From Priestia megaterium NBRC 15308 = ATCC 14581 (GTDB taxonomy: Bacteria > Bacillota > Bacilli > Bacillales > Bacillaceae_H), in assembly GCF_000832985.1 (NCBI RefSeq), contig NZ_CP009920.1, positions 4,892,501-4,956,500 of the forward strand: DNA of 64,000 bases, given 5' to 3'. Position numbers and translations under genes: made by a program. Every line of letters starts with the position of its first letter. Positions within the stretch are counted from its first letter, which is position 1. The notes under the pieces were generated by a model. It was not told the origin of the DNA. It saw nothing but the letters and a program-made list of their open reading frames with translations, and did not search any database. This document shows positions 8,047 through 15,934 of this stretch, piece after piece.

Positions 8047-9195
8047 TTAAATAAACTTTTGAACAGTATTATTTCGATTTAATTTATAAATAGACAGCAG
8101 GAAAAAAACAAGCGCAAAAGCTAGTAAAATGCTAATATTTAACCATAGGCTGCTTAAATCAGCTCCTTGTTGAACACTTTTTAACGTACTTAATACCCAC
8201 GTTTGAGGAAGAAAGTCGGCTATTTTCTGCATCACATCCGGCATAAATTCAGGCGGGAAAAAGCAGCCGGACAGTAAACAAGTTGGCGTGATGATAAGCG
8301 TCTGAAGACCATTCGCTGCTTTTGAACTTTCTGTAAAAGCGATAATTACAAGAGACAAGCCGATGGCTACTAGACCAAACAAAACTAAAATGAAAAACAG
8401 CTGCCATACGGGAATGTTCATATCTACGTGAAAAAGAGTCGTAATACAAACAAGTGTAATCATTACTTGCAGAGTTAATAAAATCATATTTGTAATAACA
8501 TTGGATATCACGTATTGCCTTGCGCTAACTGGCGAAGCTAACAGTCTAAAATACGTTCGCTGCTCTTTTTCTTTTGTGATAAGAGCCGATAAATTCACCG
8601 CAGAAAAAAGCATAAACATGATTAAATATCCAATTGTCTGCTTGACAATGTTTTGATCGGTTCCTTTGTCTTCAAGGGCATGCGTTGAGACGTGGAATGG
8701 CGCTTTTTGATAATTCTCATACATTTGTTTAAAAGCCGCATCGTCGCCTTCAGCAGCTTGATTCAGCGAAGAAATATTGTCAATATATTGATACAAATAA
8801 GACTTAATAAAGCTCGTTACTTCTGCTCCTTTTATTGAAGTGATTGTAATATGATCTGGTTTGTTCGCTTTGACGCTGTCAGAAAACCCTTTTTCAAAGG
8901 TAATAACCGCATCAACTTTCTTTGACGTAATCTCATGATCCACTTCTTTGTCAGTGAGCATTTTAACATTTGTTTTATGCAGTCCTTTTAAAAACTGAAC
9001 GGTATCTTTTGTAATATCCGTTGAGTCGTGATTGACAACTCCGATATTCACCGAAGTCCCTCCTGCATTTCCATAAATAAGAACGGACATTAAAACCCCT
9101 GCAATAGGCAAACCAATAACAAGCACAAGCGTCCTTTTGTTTCTAAGCAGCATATTTCTTAGCATATTTGTGACAAGCCACATGATATTTTTCAT
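8047..9195 (-). CDS. ABC-2 exporter permease (LnrN-like)
   Basis: A 382-residue ABC-2 type permease. There is one N-terminal membrane segment (TLVLVIGLPIAGVLMSVLIY), a long extracytoplasmic domain of about 150 residues, then five or so C-terminal membrane segments (IGYLIMFMLFSAVNLSALIT onward). This is the layout of drug-export permeases such as LnrM/LnrN, the linearmycin exporter of B. subtilis. It is the last gene of a five-gene leftward operon (response regulator, kinase, ATPase, two permeases) and lies one base after the paired permease. The lnr assignment rests on operon composition and topology, so the substrate is inferred. Confidence 0.75.
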   Translation of the reverse strand: MKNIMWLVTNMLRNMLLRNKRTLVLVIGLPIAGVLMSVLIYGNAGGTSVNIGVVNHDSTDITKDTVQFLKGLHKTNVKMLTDKEVDHEITSKKVDAVITFEKGFSDSVKANKPDHITITSIKGAEVTSFIKSYLYQYIDNISSLNQAAEGDDAAFKQMYENYQKAPFHVSTHALEDKGTDQNIVKQTIGYLIMFMLFSAVNLSALITKEKEQRTYFRLLASPVSARQYVISNVITNMILLTLQVMITLVCITTLFHVDMNIPVWQLFFILVLFGLVAIGLSLVIIAFTESSKAANGLQTLIITPTCLLSGCFFPPEFMPDVMQKIADFLPQTWVLSTLKSVQQGADLSSLWLNISILLAFALVFFLLSIYKLNRNNTVQKFI

Positions 9196-9196
9196 G

Positions 9197-10303
9197 TTAT
9201 AACCCCTCTCTTTTTCTCAAAAGCACAATTGCTATGCCCAGGAATAAAATAGAGAAGCCTACGTTCAACCCGATAACTGAAAGAGAAGCGCCCATATCAT
9301 TTGTATAAATCAATTTAATAAGTCCATTATTCATCCAGGTTAAAGGTGATACATTGACGAATCCCTCTCCAGATCCATTTTGAAAATAGGTTCCTCCCAC
9401 AATACACGACACTTGAATAACAACCATAATAATTGCTCTTGACGCCGCTTCCGTCTTCGTAAGGTAGCTAACTCCTAATCCAAAGCTAATGGCAAAAAGA
9501 ATCTGAGATACTAACATTACGAGTACTAAGAGTAAATGATCTCCCCAGTTGGCATCAAAAAAATATTTAGTCGACATAATGACGACTAACACACAAATGG
9601 AGTGAACCAAAACAGTGCCTAAAATTTTTCCGACAAAAATTTCAGCGGTTTTAACCGGCGCGGCTACTAATCGACTAGCTGTATTTCGCATACGCTCTCC
9701 TCTAATTAAATAACTCGCTGAGATAGATCCGTACAAAACAATCATAGTTGTCATTGAAATGGCGTAGTAGTCTATTGAATTTGGCTGTTTTTGAGAATGA
9801 AGAGATGTTTCTTGAATATAGTCATGCTTAGACGCACGGAGCAGATTATCCACTTGCTGAGGGTTTACTTTGGCCACTTCCATAGCCACATTGTACTTAT
9901 CCACAAAAGTGCTTAACATACCTTGGACCATGTTGAATTCAATGCTGTTTTCTTCATTTCCGTAGAGATGAATGTCTCCGTCTTTCACTTCTACATAAGC
10001 TGTATAGCGCTGTTCTTTTACTTCTTTTTTTCCATCCTGATTTTTTTTCAGCGCTTTAAAGTGAATGCCCGATTTTTCTGCATGGGCAGCAAACTGCTTA
10101 AAAGCAGCAGATTCTTCATTACTTGTGTTGATTTTATAGAGAACATAACTGTCGTCTATCTTCATATCGTTATTAAAGGCTTGAGACAAAGCTGTTCCTA
10201 AAATAAGGACGAGAGCCAGCGGAAAGAGAATCATAAAGATAAATGCACGCTTATCTCGCAGATCACTTTTCATTTCTTTCAAAGCAATTGCAATAATATT
10301 CAT
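9197..10303 (-). CDS. ABC-2 exporter permease (LnrM-like)
   Basis: A 368-residue ABC-2 permease with the same plan as its downstream neighbour: an N-terminal membrane helix (RAFIFMILFPLALVLILGTA), an outer domain of about 150 residues, and five C-terminal helices with the cytoplasmic RGERMRNTASRLVAAPVKTAEIF coupling segment near 205. It probably forms a heterodimer with the following permease around the ATPase encoded upstream. The spacing of 19 bases to the ATPase gene and one base to the next permease supports co-transcription. Confidence 0.75.
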   Translation of the reverse strand: MNIIAIALKEMKSDLRDKRAFIFMILFPLALVLILGTALSQAFNNDMKIDDSYVLYKINTSNEESAAFKQFAAHAEKSGIHFKALKKNQDGKKEVKEQRYTAYVEVKDGDIHLYGNEENSIEFNMVQGMLSTFVDKYNVAMEVAKVNPQQVDNLLRASKHDYIQETSLHSQKQPNSIDYYAISMTTMIVLYGSISASYLIRGERMRNTASRLVAAPVKTAEIFVGKILGTVLVHSICVLVVIMSTKYFFDANWGDHLLLVLVMLVSQILFAISFGLGVSYLTKTEAASRAIIMVVIQVSCIVGGTYFQNGSGEGFVNVSPLTWMNNGLIKLIYTNDMGASLSVIGLNVGFSILFLGIAIVLLRKREGL

Positions 10304-10322
10304 TCGTTATTCCTCCTTTCCT

Positions 10323-11261
10323 TTATATATCTCTTAAACTGCGCCCTGTCAGCGTAAGAAAGACCGTCTCTAAATTAGGGGCTTGTTCTTTAACTGCTTT
10401 AATTTCGATATGATGCGTCATTAAATAATGAATGACTTTGTTCAAGTTATTCACTTCGGCGCTTGAATTAATTTTAATGATTCCATCTTCATACGTAACG
10501 GCTGTTACGCCTGGAATTTCTTTTAGACCGCTGCAATCTATATCGTCCGCTTCTTTTACTTCAATCCAAATATCTTTTGTATCAGTGATAATAGCTTTCA
10601 GCTGCTCTTTTGTTCCTTCAGCAATAATTTTGCCGTGATCAATAATCGCAATCTTTGTACATACCTCTTCTACTTCTTCCATATAGTGACTCGTATAAAT
10701 GATTGTGCTTCCCATTTCATTTAGCTTTTTTACAGATGTTAAAATATAATTCCGGGACTGAGGATCAATGCCAACCGTCGGTTCATCCATAATGATAAGC
10801 TTGGGGCGATGAGCAATTGCACATGCGATATTTAACCTTCTTTTCATTCCTCCTGAAAAGCTTTTCGGATACGCCTTTTGTTTATCTAAAAGCCCTACAA
10901 ACGCTAAAGCTTCTTCGACTCGTTCGTTAAGAAGTGACCCTCTTAATCCGTAGAGACCTGCAAAAAACTTCACATTTTCATAGGCTGTCAAATCTTCATA
11001 AATCGCTAAGTCCTGCGGAACAATTCCAATGTTCATCTTTGCGAAATTTCGGTGTTTCTTTATATTTTTCCCAAGTACTTCAATATCGCCGCTGTTGCTT
11101 TGAAGCAGACTAGCTACCATATGAATCGTTGTGCTTTTTCCTGCTCCGTTTGTTCCTAAAAAGCCGAATATATCTCCTTCCTCTACTTGTAAAGACAAAT
11201 TATCTACCGCAATAAAATCTCCAAATTTCTTTGTTAACTTTTGAATTGATAATACGTTCAT
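10323..11261 (-). CDS. ABC transporter ATPase (LnrL-like)
   Basis: An ABC ATPase of about 312 residues. Walker A is GTNGAGKST near residue 38, the signature is SFSGGMKRRLNIA, Walker B is KLIIMDEPTVGID, and the switch histidine lies in TIIYTSHYMEE. The C-terminal 90 residues form the extension common in drug-export ATPases. The start is taken as the second of two adjacent ATGs (11261), spaced five bases from AGAGGTG; the first, at 11264, is also possible. The gene stands between a two-component system and two permeases, the composition of the linearmycin-resistance lnrJKLMN cluster. Confidence 0.85.
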   Translation of the reverse strand: MNVLSIQKLTKKFGDFIAVDNLSLQVEEGDIFGFLGTNGAGKSTTIHMVASLLQSNSGDIEVLGKNIKKHRNFAKMNIGIVPQDLAIYEDLTAYENVKFFAGLYGLRGSLLNERVEEALAFVGLLDKQKAYPKSFSGGMKRRLNIACAIAHRPKLIIMDEPTVGIDPQSRNYILTSVKKLNEMGSTIIYTSHYMEEVEEVCTKIAIIDHGKIIAEGTKEQLKAIITDTKDIWIEVKEADDIDCSGLKEIPGVTAVTYEDGIIKINSSAEVNNLNKVIHYLMTHHIEIKAVKEQAPNLETVFLTLTGRSLRDI

Positions 11262-11362
11262 CATTTCACCTCTAGTGTGTTGGTATATCCTTATTTTATG
11301 AAAAAAAGGCAAACTTACGTCAGTGCATAAGTTCACCTTTTCTCCATGAGAAATCTCATTAT

Positions 11363-12484
11363 TTATGTATGAAGTTTCTCACCTATCGGCAGCAGTGTGG
11401 TAACAGAAAACCCGTTTGCCCCGTCAACGATCACCGTTCCGTTAATGGAAGCCGCTCGCTCTTCCATTCCTGCTATGCCAAGGCCTTTTTGAAACAAGTG
11501 AGCCCCTTTTCCATTGTCTTTGACTTCTACTTTAACCATTTTATTTAGTACATGAAGCTCAATGGCAATCATCGTTGCTTCTGCATATTTTAATGCATTC
11601 GTAATAGCTTCCGTTATATTTTCATGGATAATTTTCCACTGAAGAGGGGTGATAAGATCCAAATTCCCTTTGTATACAAGAGGCATTGCAATACTATGTT
11701 TAGCCTCAAATTCACCAATAAATAATTTAAGCCTGCTGATTCCTATTTGCTCAGCGGGAGGCTTTATACTTTTTAACGTTAACCTGATTTCTTCAATGCC
11801 TTCTTTCGAAATTGTAATTGCATTTTGAAGAAGAGACAGCGCTTTTTCTTCATCTTGCTTCATTACATGCTTTGCTGCCTCCATTTGAATAAGCGCTCCT
11901 GTCATTGAATGACCAATCTTATCATGAATTTCCTGCGATAATCGATTTCGCTCTTCTAATTTTGAAGCATATTGAGACTGTCTCACATACTCTTTATTTT
12001 CATTCACGTGCTTTTGCAGCTTTTGCATACTTACTCTCATTTCATCGAGCTTTTGTTCATAATTGATTGTCCGCTTTTGATAGAGAGCTGCTCCTGTATA
12101 AATAAAGAAAGTAAACGCAGCGACTAACACATACAGTGCGCTAATGTCAGAGGGAACAAGCAGCATTGGAAGCAAAACAACCAGCAGCACCATCCATTTT
12201 TTCACGACTGATTCTCCAATAAGCTCACAAAGGTTTAGCGGCAAAAGAAGAAAAAACAAAGGATGAAGTTTATACGCACAATATAGAATAAGGACAATTG
12301 AACTAACAATAAACATACGCTTGAACGCGCTCTTTTTCACAATGGACGCTGCAATATTAACACAGCTGTAAAGAAGCAGTGCTAACACAATAGCTGAAAT
12401 CGAGTGGACATAATTAGACTGAATATACGTAATAGCCAAAAACAGTATAAGGATGAGCTTAGTCATCATTAATCCGACTTCCAT
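11363..12484 (-). CDS. NarL/LiaS-type sensor histidine kinase
   Basis: A 373-residue membrane kinase. The first 135 residues are almost entirely hydrophobic, five or six helices with little extracytoplasmic loop, as in intramembrane-sensing kinases. A coiled linker leads to the HisKA_3 box with phospho-acceptor His187 (RLSQEIHDKIGHSMTGAL), and the ATPase domain has NALKYA and DNGKGAH...GIAGMEERA. It follows the response regulator by four bases and precedes the ATPase gene by about 100. In lnr systems the kinase detects the membrane-active drug and switches on the exporter; that is an inference here. Confidence 0.83.
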   Translation of the reverse strand: MEVGLMMTKLILILFLAITYIQSNYVHSISAIVLALLLYSCVNIAASIVKKSAFKRMFIVSSIVLILYCAYKLHPLFFLLLPLNLCELIGESVVKKWMVLLVVLLPMLLVPSDISALYVLVAAFTFFIYTGAALYQKRTINYEQKLDEMRVSMQKLQKHVNENKEYVRQSQYASKLEERNRLSQEIHDKIGHSMTGALIQMEAAKHVMKQDEEKALSLLQNAITISKEGIEEIRLTLKSIKPPAEQIGISRLKLFIGEFEAKHSIAMPLVYKGNLDLITPLQWKIIHENITEAITNALKYAEATMIAIELHVLNKMVKVEVKDNGKGAHLFQKGLGIAGMEERAASINGTVIVDGANGFSVTTLLPIGEKLHT

Positions 12485-12488
12485 AGCC

Positions 12489-13127
12489 CTACTTCCCTTT
12501 ACCGGTTAAATAGTAAATAGCAATTTGAGTGCGATGCTCAAGTCCCGTTTTACTTAAAATCGAACTAATATAGTTTGCTACGGTACCTTCTGAAATAAAA
12601 AGTGTTTTAGAAATTTCTTTATTTGAAAGCCCCTTGGCAATCAGCGTCATAATGCTCGTTTCGCGCTCTGTAAACTGTGTCATATCCGCTTTTGACTCGC
12701 GCTTAGTTGCAGCGTTTAAACTTGATTTAATCTTATCTAGCACAACATCTTGAAGAACCGTATGTCCGTTGAACACGCTTTTGATTGCGTCTCGAATGCG
12801 CTCTGGTTCTGTATTTTTTAACAAGTAGCCTTTAGCTCCGTTTTTTACGGCATCAATTATATATTCATCGTCATCAAACGTAGTTAAAATAAGCGGCTTT
12901 GCTTTCGTTGACTCTGAAATAAGCTTTGTAGCCTCTACACCGTCCATAACAGGCATTCTTACATCTAACAATGCAATATCGACAGAATGATTCTTGCAAT
13001 ATTGAACGGCTTCCTGACCATCTTTTAAAGTAGCGACAACGTTGAATTCCTCGTATGTATTTAGTATAATTTTCATTCCTTCTCGAATAAACGAATTATC
13101 ATCTGCAATAATAATAGTAATTTTCAT
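12489..13127 (-). CDS. NarL/FixJ-family response regulator
   Basis: A two-domain response regulator of 212 residues from the homology-supported start MKITIIIADDN. The acidic pocket D9-D10, phospho-acceptor D55 (IALLDVRMPVMDG), T in LILTTFDDD and K in NGAKGYLLKN are all present. The LuxR-type helix-turn-helix is at the C-terminus (LSNKEISKTLFISEGTVANY). The start is unclear: no good ribosome site precedes this ATG, and in-frame ATG 13145 or GTG 13160 are alternatives. It is first in the operon, behind a good sigma-A promoter. It is expected to activate this operon. Confidence 0.85.
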   Translation of the reverse strand: MKITIIIADDNSFIREGMKIILNTYEEFNVVATLKDGQEAVQYCKNHSVDIALLDVRMPVMDGVEATKLISESTKAKPLILTTFDDDEYIIDAVKNGAKGYLLKNTEPERIRDAIKSVFNGHTVLQDVVLDKIKSSLNAATKRESKADMTQFTERETSIMTLIAKGLSNKEISKTLFISEGTVANYISSILSKTGLEHRTQIAIYYLTGKGK

Positions 13128-13196
13128 TTCTGTAAGTGAGAACATCTCACTTTTTTTCACATCCTTTTTTCACATCCATCCGCATGCTTCTCATTT

Positions 13197-13225
13197 ATTG
13201 TATCCATAATAAACCAAAAGTTCAA
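13197..13225 (-). promoter_or_regulatory. Sigma-A promoter of the two-component/ABC operon
   Basis: On the minus strand TTGAAC (13225-13220) and TACAAT (13102+95 to 13197, i.e. 13202-13197) are separated by exactly 17 bases, with transcription expected to start near 13190. Confidence 0.65.
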
Positions 13226-13254
13226 TGCGATAGTTCGCAGTCTTTCTAAGCACT

Positions 13255-13288
13255 AAAAAAGAGCAAACCTCCGCAGGTTTACTCTTTT
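13255..13288 (-). terminator. Terminator of the M20 hydrolase gene
   Basis: Stem GAGTAAACCT / AGGTTTGCTC with a GCGG loop on the minus strand, then a T run. It lies just past the stop at 13295. Confidence 0.9.
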
Positions 13289-13294
13289 ATCTCA

Positions 13295-14530
13295 TTACTT
13301 CTGAGCTAACTTGATCACTGTTTCTAAAAGTACATTTACACCTTTTTCACATTCTTCCCAAGGAGTGAACTCTTCTTCACAATGACTTTTTCCGTTTACG
13401 CTCGGAATAAAAATCATAGCGGTCGGAATATAGCTAGCTAAAAACTGGGCATCATGTCCAGCTCCGCTTACCATTCGCTTGTAGGAATACCCAAGCGAAC
13501 GAACCGACTCTTCCACTTCATCGCAAACCGTTTTATCAAACCACACGGTATCGCGACCCCAAAGCTTGGTCACCCGCACTTCGCAGCCTTCTAACAACTC
13601 CGCTTGATCAGGCAGTAATTGAATAATTTTTTCCACAGATGCAATGACATCTTCATCCGTATGTCTCGCTTCAAGCGAAAAAATAACTTTATTTGGAATA
13701 ACGGTATGAATATTAGGCAGTACATTCATACGGCCCATTGTATAGACTAAATTTGAATCTAATCTGCCGAGCTCATGACGAGCTTCAGCAATCAGGTTAT
13801 TAGTTGCAAAAAGCGCGTCTTTCCGCATGTCCATCGGCGTCGTCCCGGCGTGATCTGACTCCCCCGTAACTTCAATTTCATAGCATACCATTCCGAGCAC
13901 GCACTCGACTACACCGATCGATTTGGCTTCTCTTTCTAAAATAGGACCTTGCTCAATATGTAATTCCACAAATGCCGATGCTTCAGTAAGACGGTTACTC
14001 GTATCGCCTTCATATCCGCATGATTGAAGGGCTTGCTCAAACGTCACGCCGTCAACATCCATCTTCTTCATCATAACGTCTTTTTGAAATTTGCCCGATA
14101 AAATACCTGAAGCCATCATGGAAGGCTCAAAACGCGCTCCTTCTTCATTCGTAAAGTTAACAATGGTAATCGGCACCTTCGGCTTAATATTATGTTCCAC
14201 CAGCGTTCTTACTAACTCTAATCCTGCAACTACACCGAGGATTCCATCAAACCTTCCGCCTTTTTTTACGCTGTCCATGTGTGAGCCAATCACAACAGGC
14301 GGCTTATCTTCTACTCCTTCAAGCGTGGCGTAAATACATCCAAGATCGTCGATTTTAATATCCATTCCAAGATCACGGCAGCATGAACAAAAATAGTCTC
14401 GTGCTAAGCGGTCTTCTTCTGACAGCGCTAAGCGGGTTACACCATTATTAGGTGTTCGTCCATACTCGGCAAATCGTTCAAGCGTATTTTTTAACCTTTC
14501 TCCATTCACTGCTACTTTTTGTCGTTGCAA
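13295..14530 (-). CDS. Zn-dependent M20 hydrolase: N-carbamoyl-L-amino acid hydrolase / allantoate amidohydrolase family
   Basis: About 411 residues of the M20 amidase (AllC/HyuC/AmaB) family. Metal ligands are visible in GSHMDSV, GGRFDGILGV, NEEGARF, ELHIEQGP and, near the end, GAGHDAQFLA. These enzymes remove the carbamoyl group from N-carbamoyl-L-amino acids or ureido compounds. The start is taken as the TTG at 14530: AGGAGA sits nine bases upstream, and the first in-frame ATG (14548) overlaps that ribosome site, so it is unlikely to be used. The gene is monocistronic, with a sigma-A promoter and an inverted repeat just upstream. Confidence 0.83.
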   Translation of the reverse strand: MQRQKVAVNGERLKNTLERFAEYGRTPNNGVTRLALSEEDRLARDYFCSCCRDLGMDIKIDDLGCIYATLEGVEDKPPVVIGSHMDSVKKGGRFDGILGVVAGLELVRTLVEHNIKPKVPITIVNFTNEEGARFEPSMMASGILSGKFQKDVMMKKMDVDGVTFEQALQSCGYEGDTSNRLTEASAFVELHIEQGPILEREAKSIGVVECVLGMVCYEIEVTGESDHAGTTPMDMRKDALFATNNLIAEARHELGRLDSNLVYTMGRMNVLPNIHTVIPNKVIFSLEARHTDEDVIASVEKIIQLLPDQAELLEGCEVRVTKLWGRDTVWFDKTVCDEVEESVRSLGYSYKRMVSGAGHDAQFLASYIPTAMIFIPSVNGKSHCEEEFTPWEECEKGVNVLLETVIKLAQK

Positions 14531-14556
14531 CTCAACCACTCTCCTCATTATTTGGT

Positions 14557-14600
14557 TATAAAGTGTGTCTAAGATGCTGTGTTAATGAATATCATTCATT
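14557..14600 (-). promoter_or_regulatory. Promoter and overlapping operator-like inverted repeat of the M20 hydrolase gene
   Basis: On the minus strand TTAACA (14585-14580) and TTTATA (14562-14557) are 17 bases apart. A perfect repeat, AATGAAT-ATC-ATTCATT (14584-14600), overlaps the -35 element, the usual place for a repressor. The protein that binds is unknown. Confidence 0.5.
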
Positions 14601-14784
14601 ATGACATAAAATAGGCGATATCACTTGAAGCCCGTTAGAACTCCTTCCATTATTTTTATAATGAAAGTGCGCAGTTTGCCTTATGTATCTATTAGCTTCA
14701 AAACGTAAATTTCCTGCTTTTTTCTATGAATAATGCACGTGTTATTTATGCATTTTTATTATAAAAATAACGATAGGTTTTTTT

Positions 14785-14819
14785 CAAAAAAAAGAGAATT
14801 AGTTATTATACTAACTCTC
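14785..14819 (-). terminator. Terminator of the 40-residue membrane protein gene
   Basis: Stem GAGAGTTAGT / ACTAATTCTC followed on the minus strand by eight T. It begins 11 bases after the stop at 14830. Confidence 0.88.
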
Positions 14820-14829
14820 CTCTACACAC

Positions 14830-14952
14830 TTACTTTTTATTTGCTTTCTTCGCAATCGCAATCATTGTAGCCAAAACACCGACTGTAATAATCACAATAG
14901 CAATTACAGCAGTGGTAATAATAATTCCTGATGTTACTTCTGAAACACCCAT
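14830..14952 (-). CDS. Small single-span membrane protein (40 residues)
   Basis: A short gene reading ATG at 14952 to TAA at 14830. The product begins MGVSEVTSG, continues with one strongly hydrophobic helix (residues 8-33, rich in I, T, V and A) and ends in a basic tail AIAKKANKK, so it should insert with its C-terminus inside. AAAGGAGA lies nine bases upstream of the ATG and a strong terminator follows, which together make it a convincing gene. A TATAAT lies about 65 bases upstream of the start. I do not recognise the family; a function cannot be named. Confidence 0.72.
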   Translation of the reverse strand: MGVSEVTSGIIITTAVIAIVIITVGVLATMIAIAKKANKK

Positions 14953-15169
14953 TAGTCTACGTTCTCCTTTTGTGCCTGACCTATTTACCTACATCAGCAT
15001 ACTGGTCGGTTTATTCCTATTATATACGAACTTGTAAAGCGACGAAATATGTGACACATAATTGACATACTGTTTATATGTTTTCTTTTAATTCTACGTT
15101 TTATTTAAGAAAATACGGGAATAATTCAAACATATATAAGAAATACTCTTTATTTCTTTAAAGAAGTAT

Positions 15170-15186
15170 TGTAATATAAATGTAAC
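15170..15186 (+). promoter_or_regulatory. WalR-type operator upstream of iseA
   Basis: TGTAAT-ATAAA-TGTAAC matches the WalR consensus TGTWAH-N5-TGTWAH exactly. A further TGTAAT follows at 15190-15195. In B. subtilis iseA (yoeB) is repressed by WalR, so the site also supports the assignment of the gene. Confidence 0.65.
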
Positions 15187-15249
15187 AATTGTAATATTAA
15201 CAGCATGAATGTTACATATATTCAATGAATGAGTAGGAGGGAAATGGAA

Positions 15250-15780
15250 ATGAAAAAATTTGGAATAATCTTAGCATCACTTGCTCTTTTCTTTTCACTA
15301 AGCACAGGAGTTACAGCTCAAGCAGCATCACAAAATCTATCAACGACTAATGCGGTAAAAATTGCAGCAAACGCAAGCAACCATTTCTGGAATGCACTTC
15401 ATGGATCTAAAGGTAATTTATGTACTCAAAAAACATTTAATTATAAAGGCACTCAGTACTCATATCTTTGTCAAGATTTTAATACAAAAAGCAAACTAGT
15501 AAGCTACTTATCTGAAACTTTTACAAACAGTGCTATTCAAAAAGGATTAACAAATTATCGCTACATCACATATAACGGAAAGCTTGCTCGTCCTGTCGGT
15601 GACGGATTCAGCATGCTAGAGTGGAACAAAGCAAAAGCAAAACTAACTTATCAACGTGCCGATGTTCGCTCTTATCAATTTACGGTTCCAACAGTTGACG
15701 GAGGAAGTGTAAAACGCACCGTTACATTTTATAAATCTGGTTCACAGTGGAAAGTAAATAAGTTTGATGCTGTACTATAA
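15250..15780 (+). CDS. iseA: IseA-like secreted inhibitor of cell-wall DL-endopeptidases
   Basis: A 176-residue exported protein. A signal peptide (MKKFGIILASLALFFSLSTG) ends at a likely AQA-AS cleavage site near residue 26. The mature part contains NASNHFWNALHG, a sequence type seen in IseA/YoeB of B. subtilis, which blocks the NlpC/P60 domain of LytE, LytF and CwlO-class autolysins. The two cysteines near residues 57 and 76 might form a disulfide. The start is the ATG nine bases after AGGAGG; the two upstream in-frame ATGs overlap or abut the ribosome site. A WalR-type box lies 64-80 bases upstream of the start. The assignment is from memory of the family, not from a search. Confidence 0.72.
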   Translation: MKKFGIILASLALFFSLSTGVTAQAASQNLSTTNAVKIAANASNHFWNALHGSKGNLCTQKTFNYKGTQYSYLCQDFNTKSKLVSYLSETFTNSAIQKGLTNYRYITYNGKLARPVGDGFSMLEWNKAKAKLTYQRADVRSYQFTVPTVDGGSVKRTVTFYKSGSQWKVNKFDAVL

Positions 15781-15787
15781 GCAATAT

Positions 15788-15821
15788 AAAAAACAAGGTC
15801 TTCTAAGGCCTTGTTTTTTTA
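15788..15821 (+). terminator. Terminator of iseA
   Basis: Stem AACAAGG / CCTTGTT followed by a run of seven T, ten bases after the stop. Confidence 0.88.
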
Positions 15822-15934
15822 TGCTCTCTCCTCCTCTCTTTATTAAAGAAGTTTCACTTTATTTTCACCAACTCCCCTTATAGTATGGAGACACACTACT
15901 ACTTATTCGATACATTGTCATCGGAGGATTTTAT

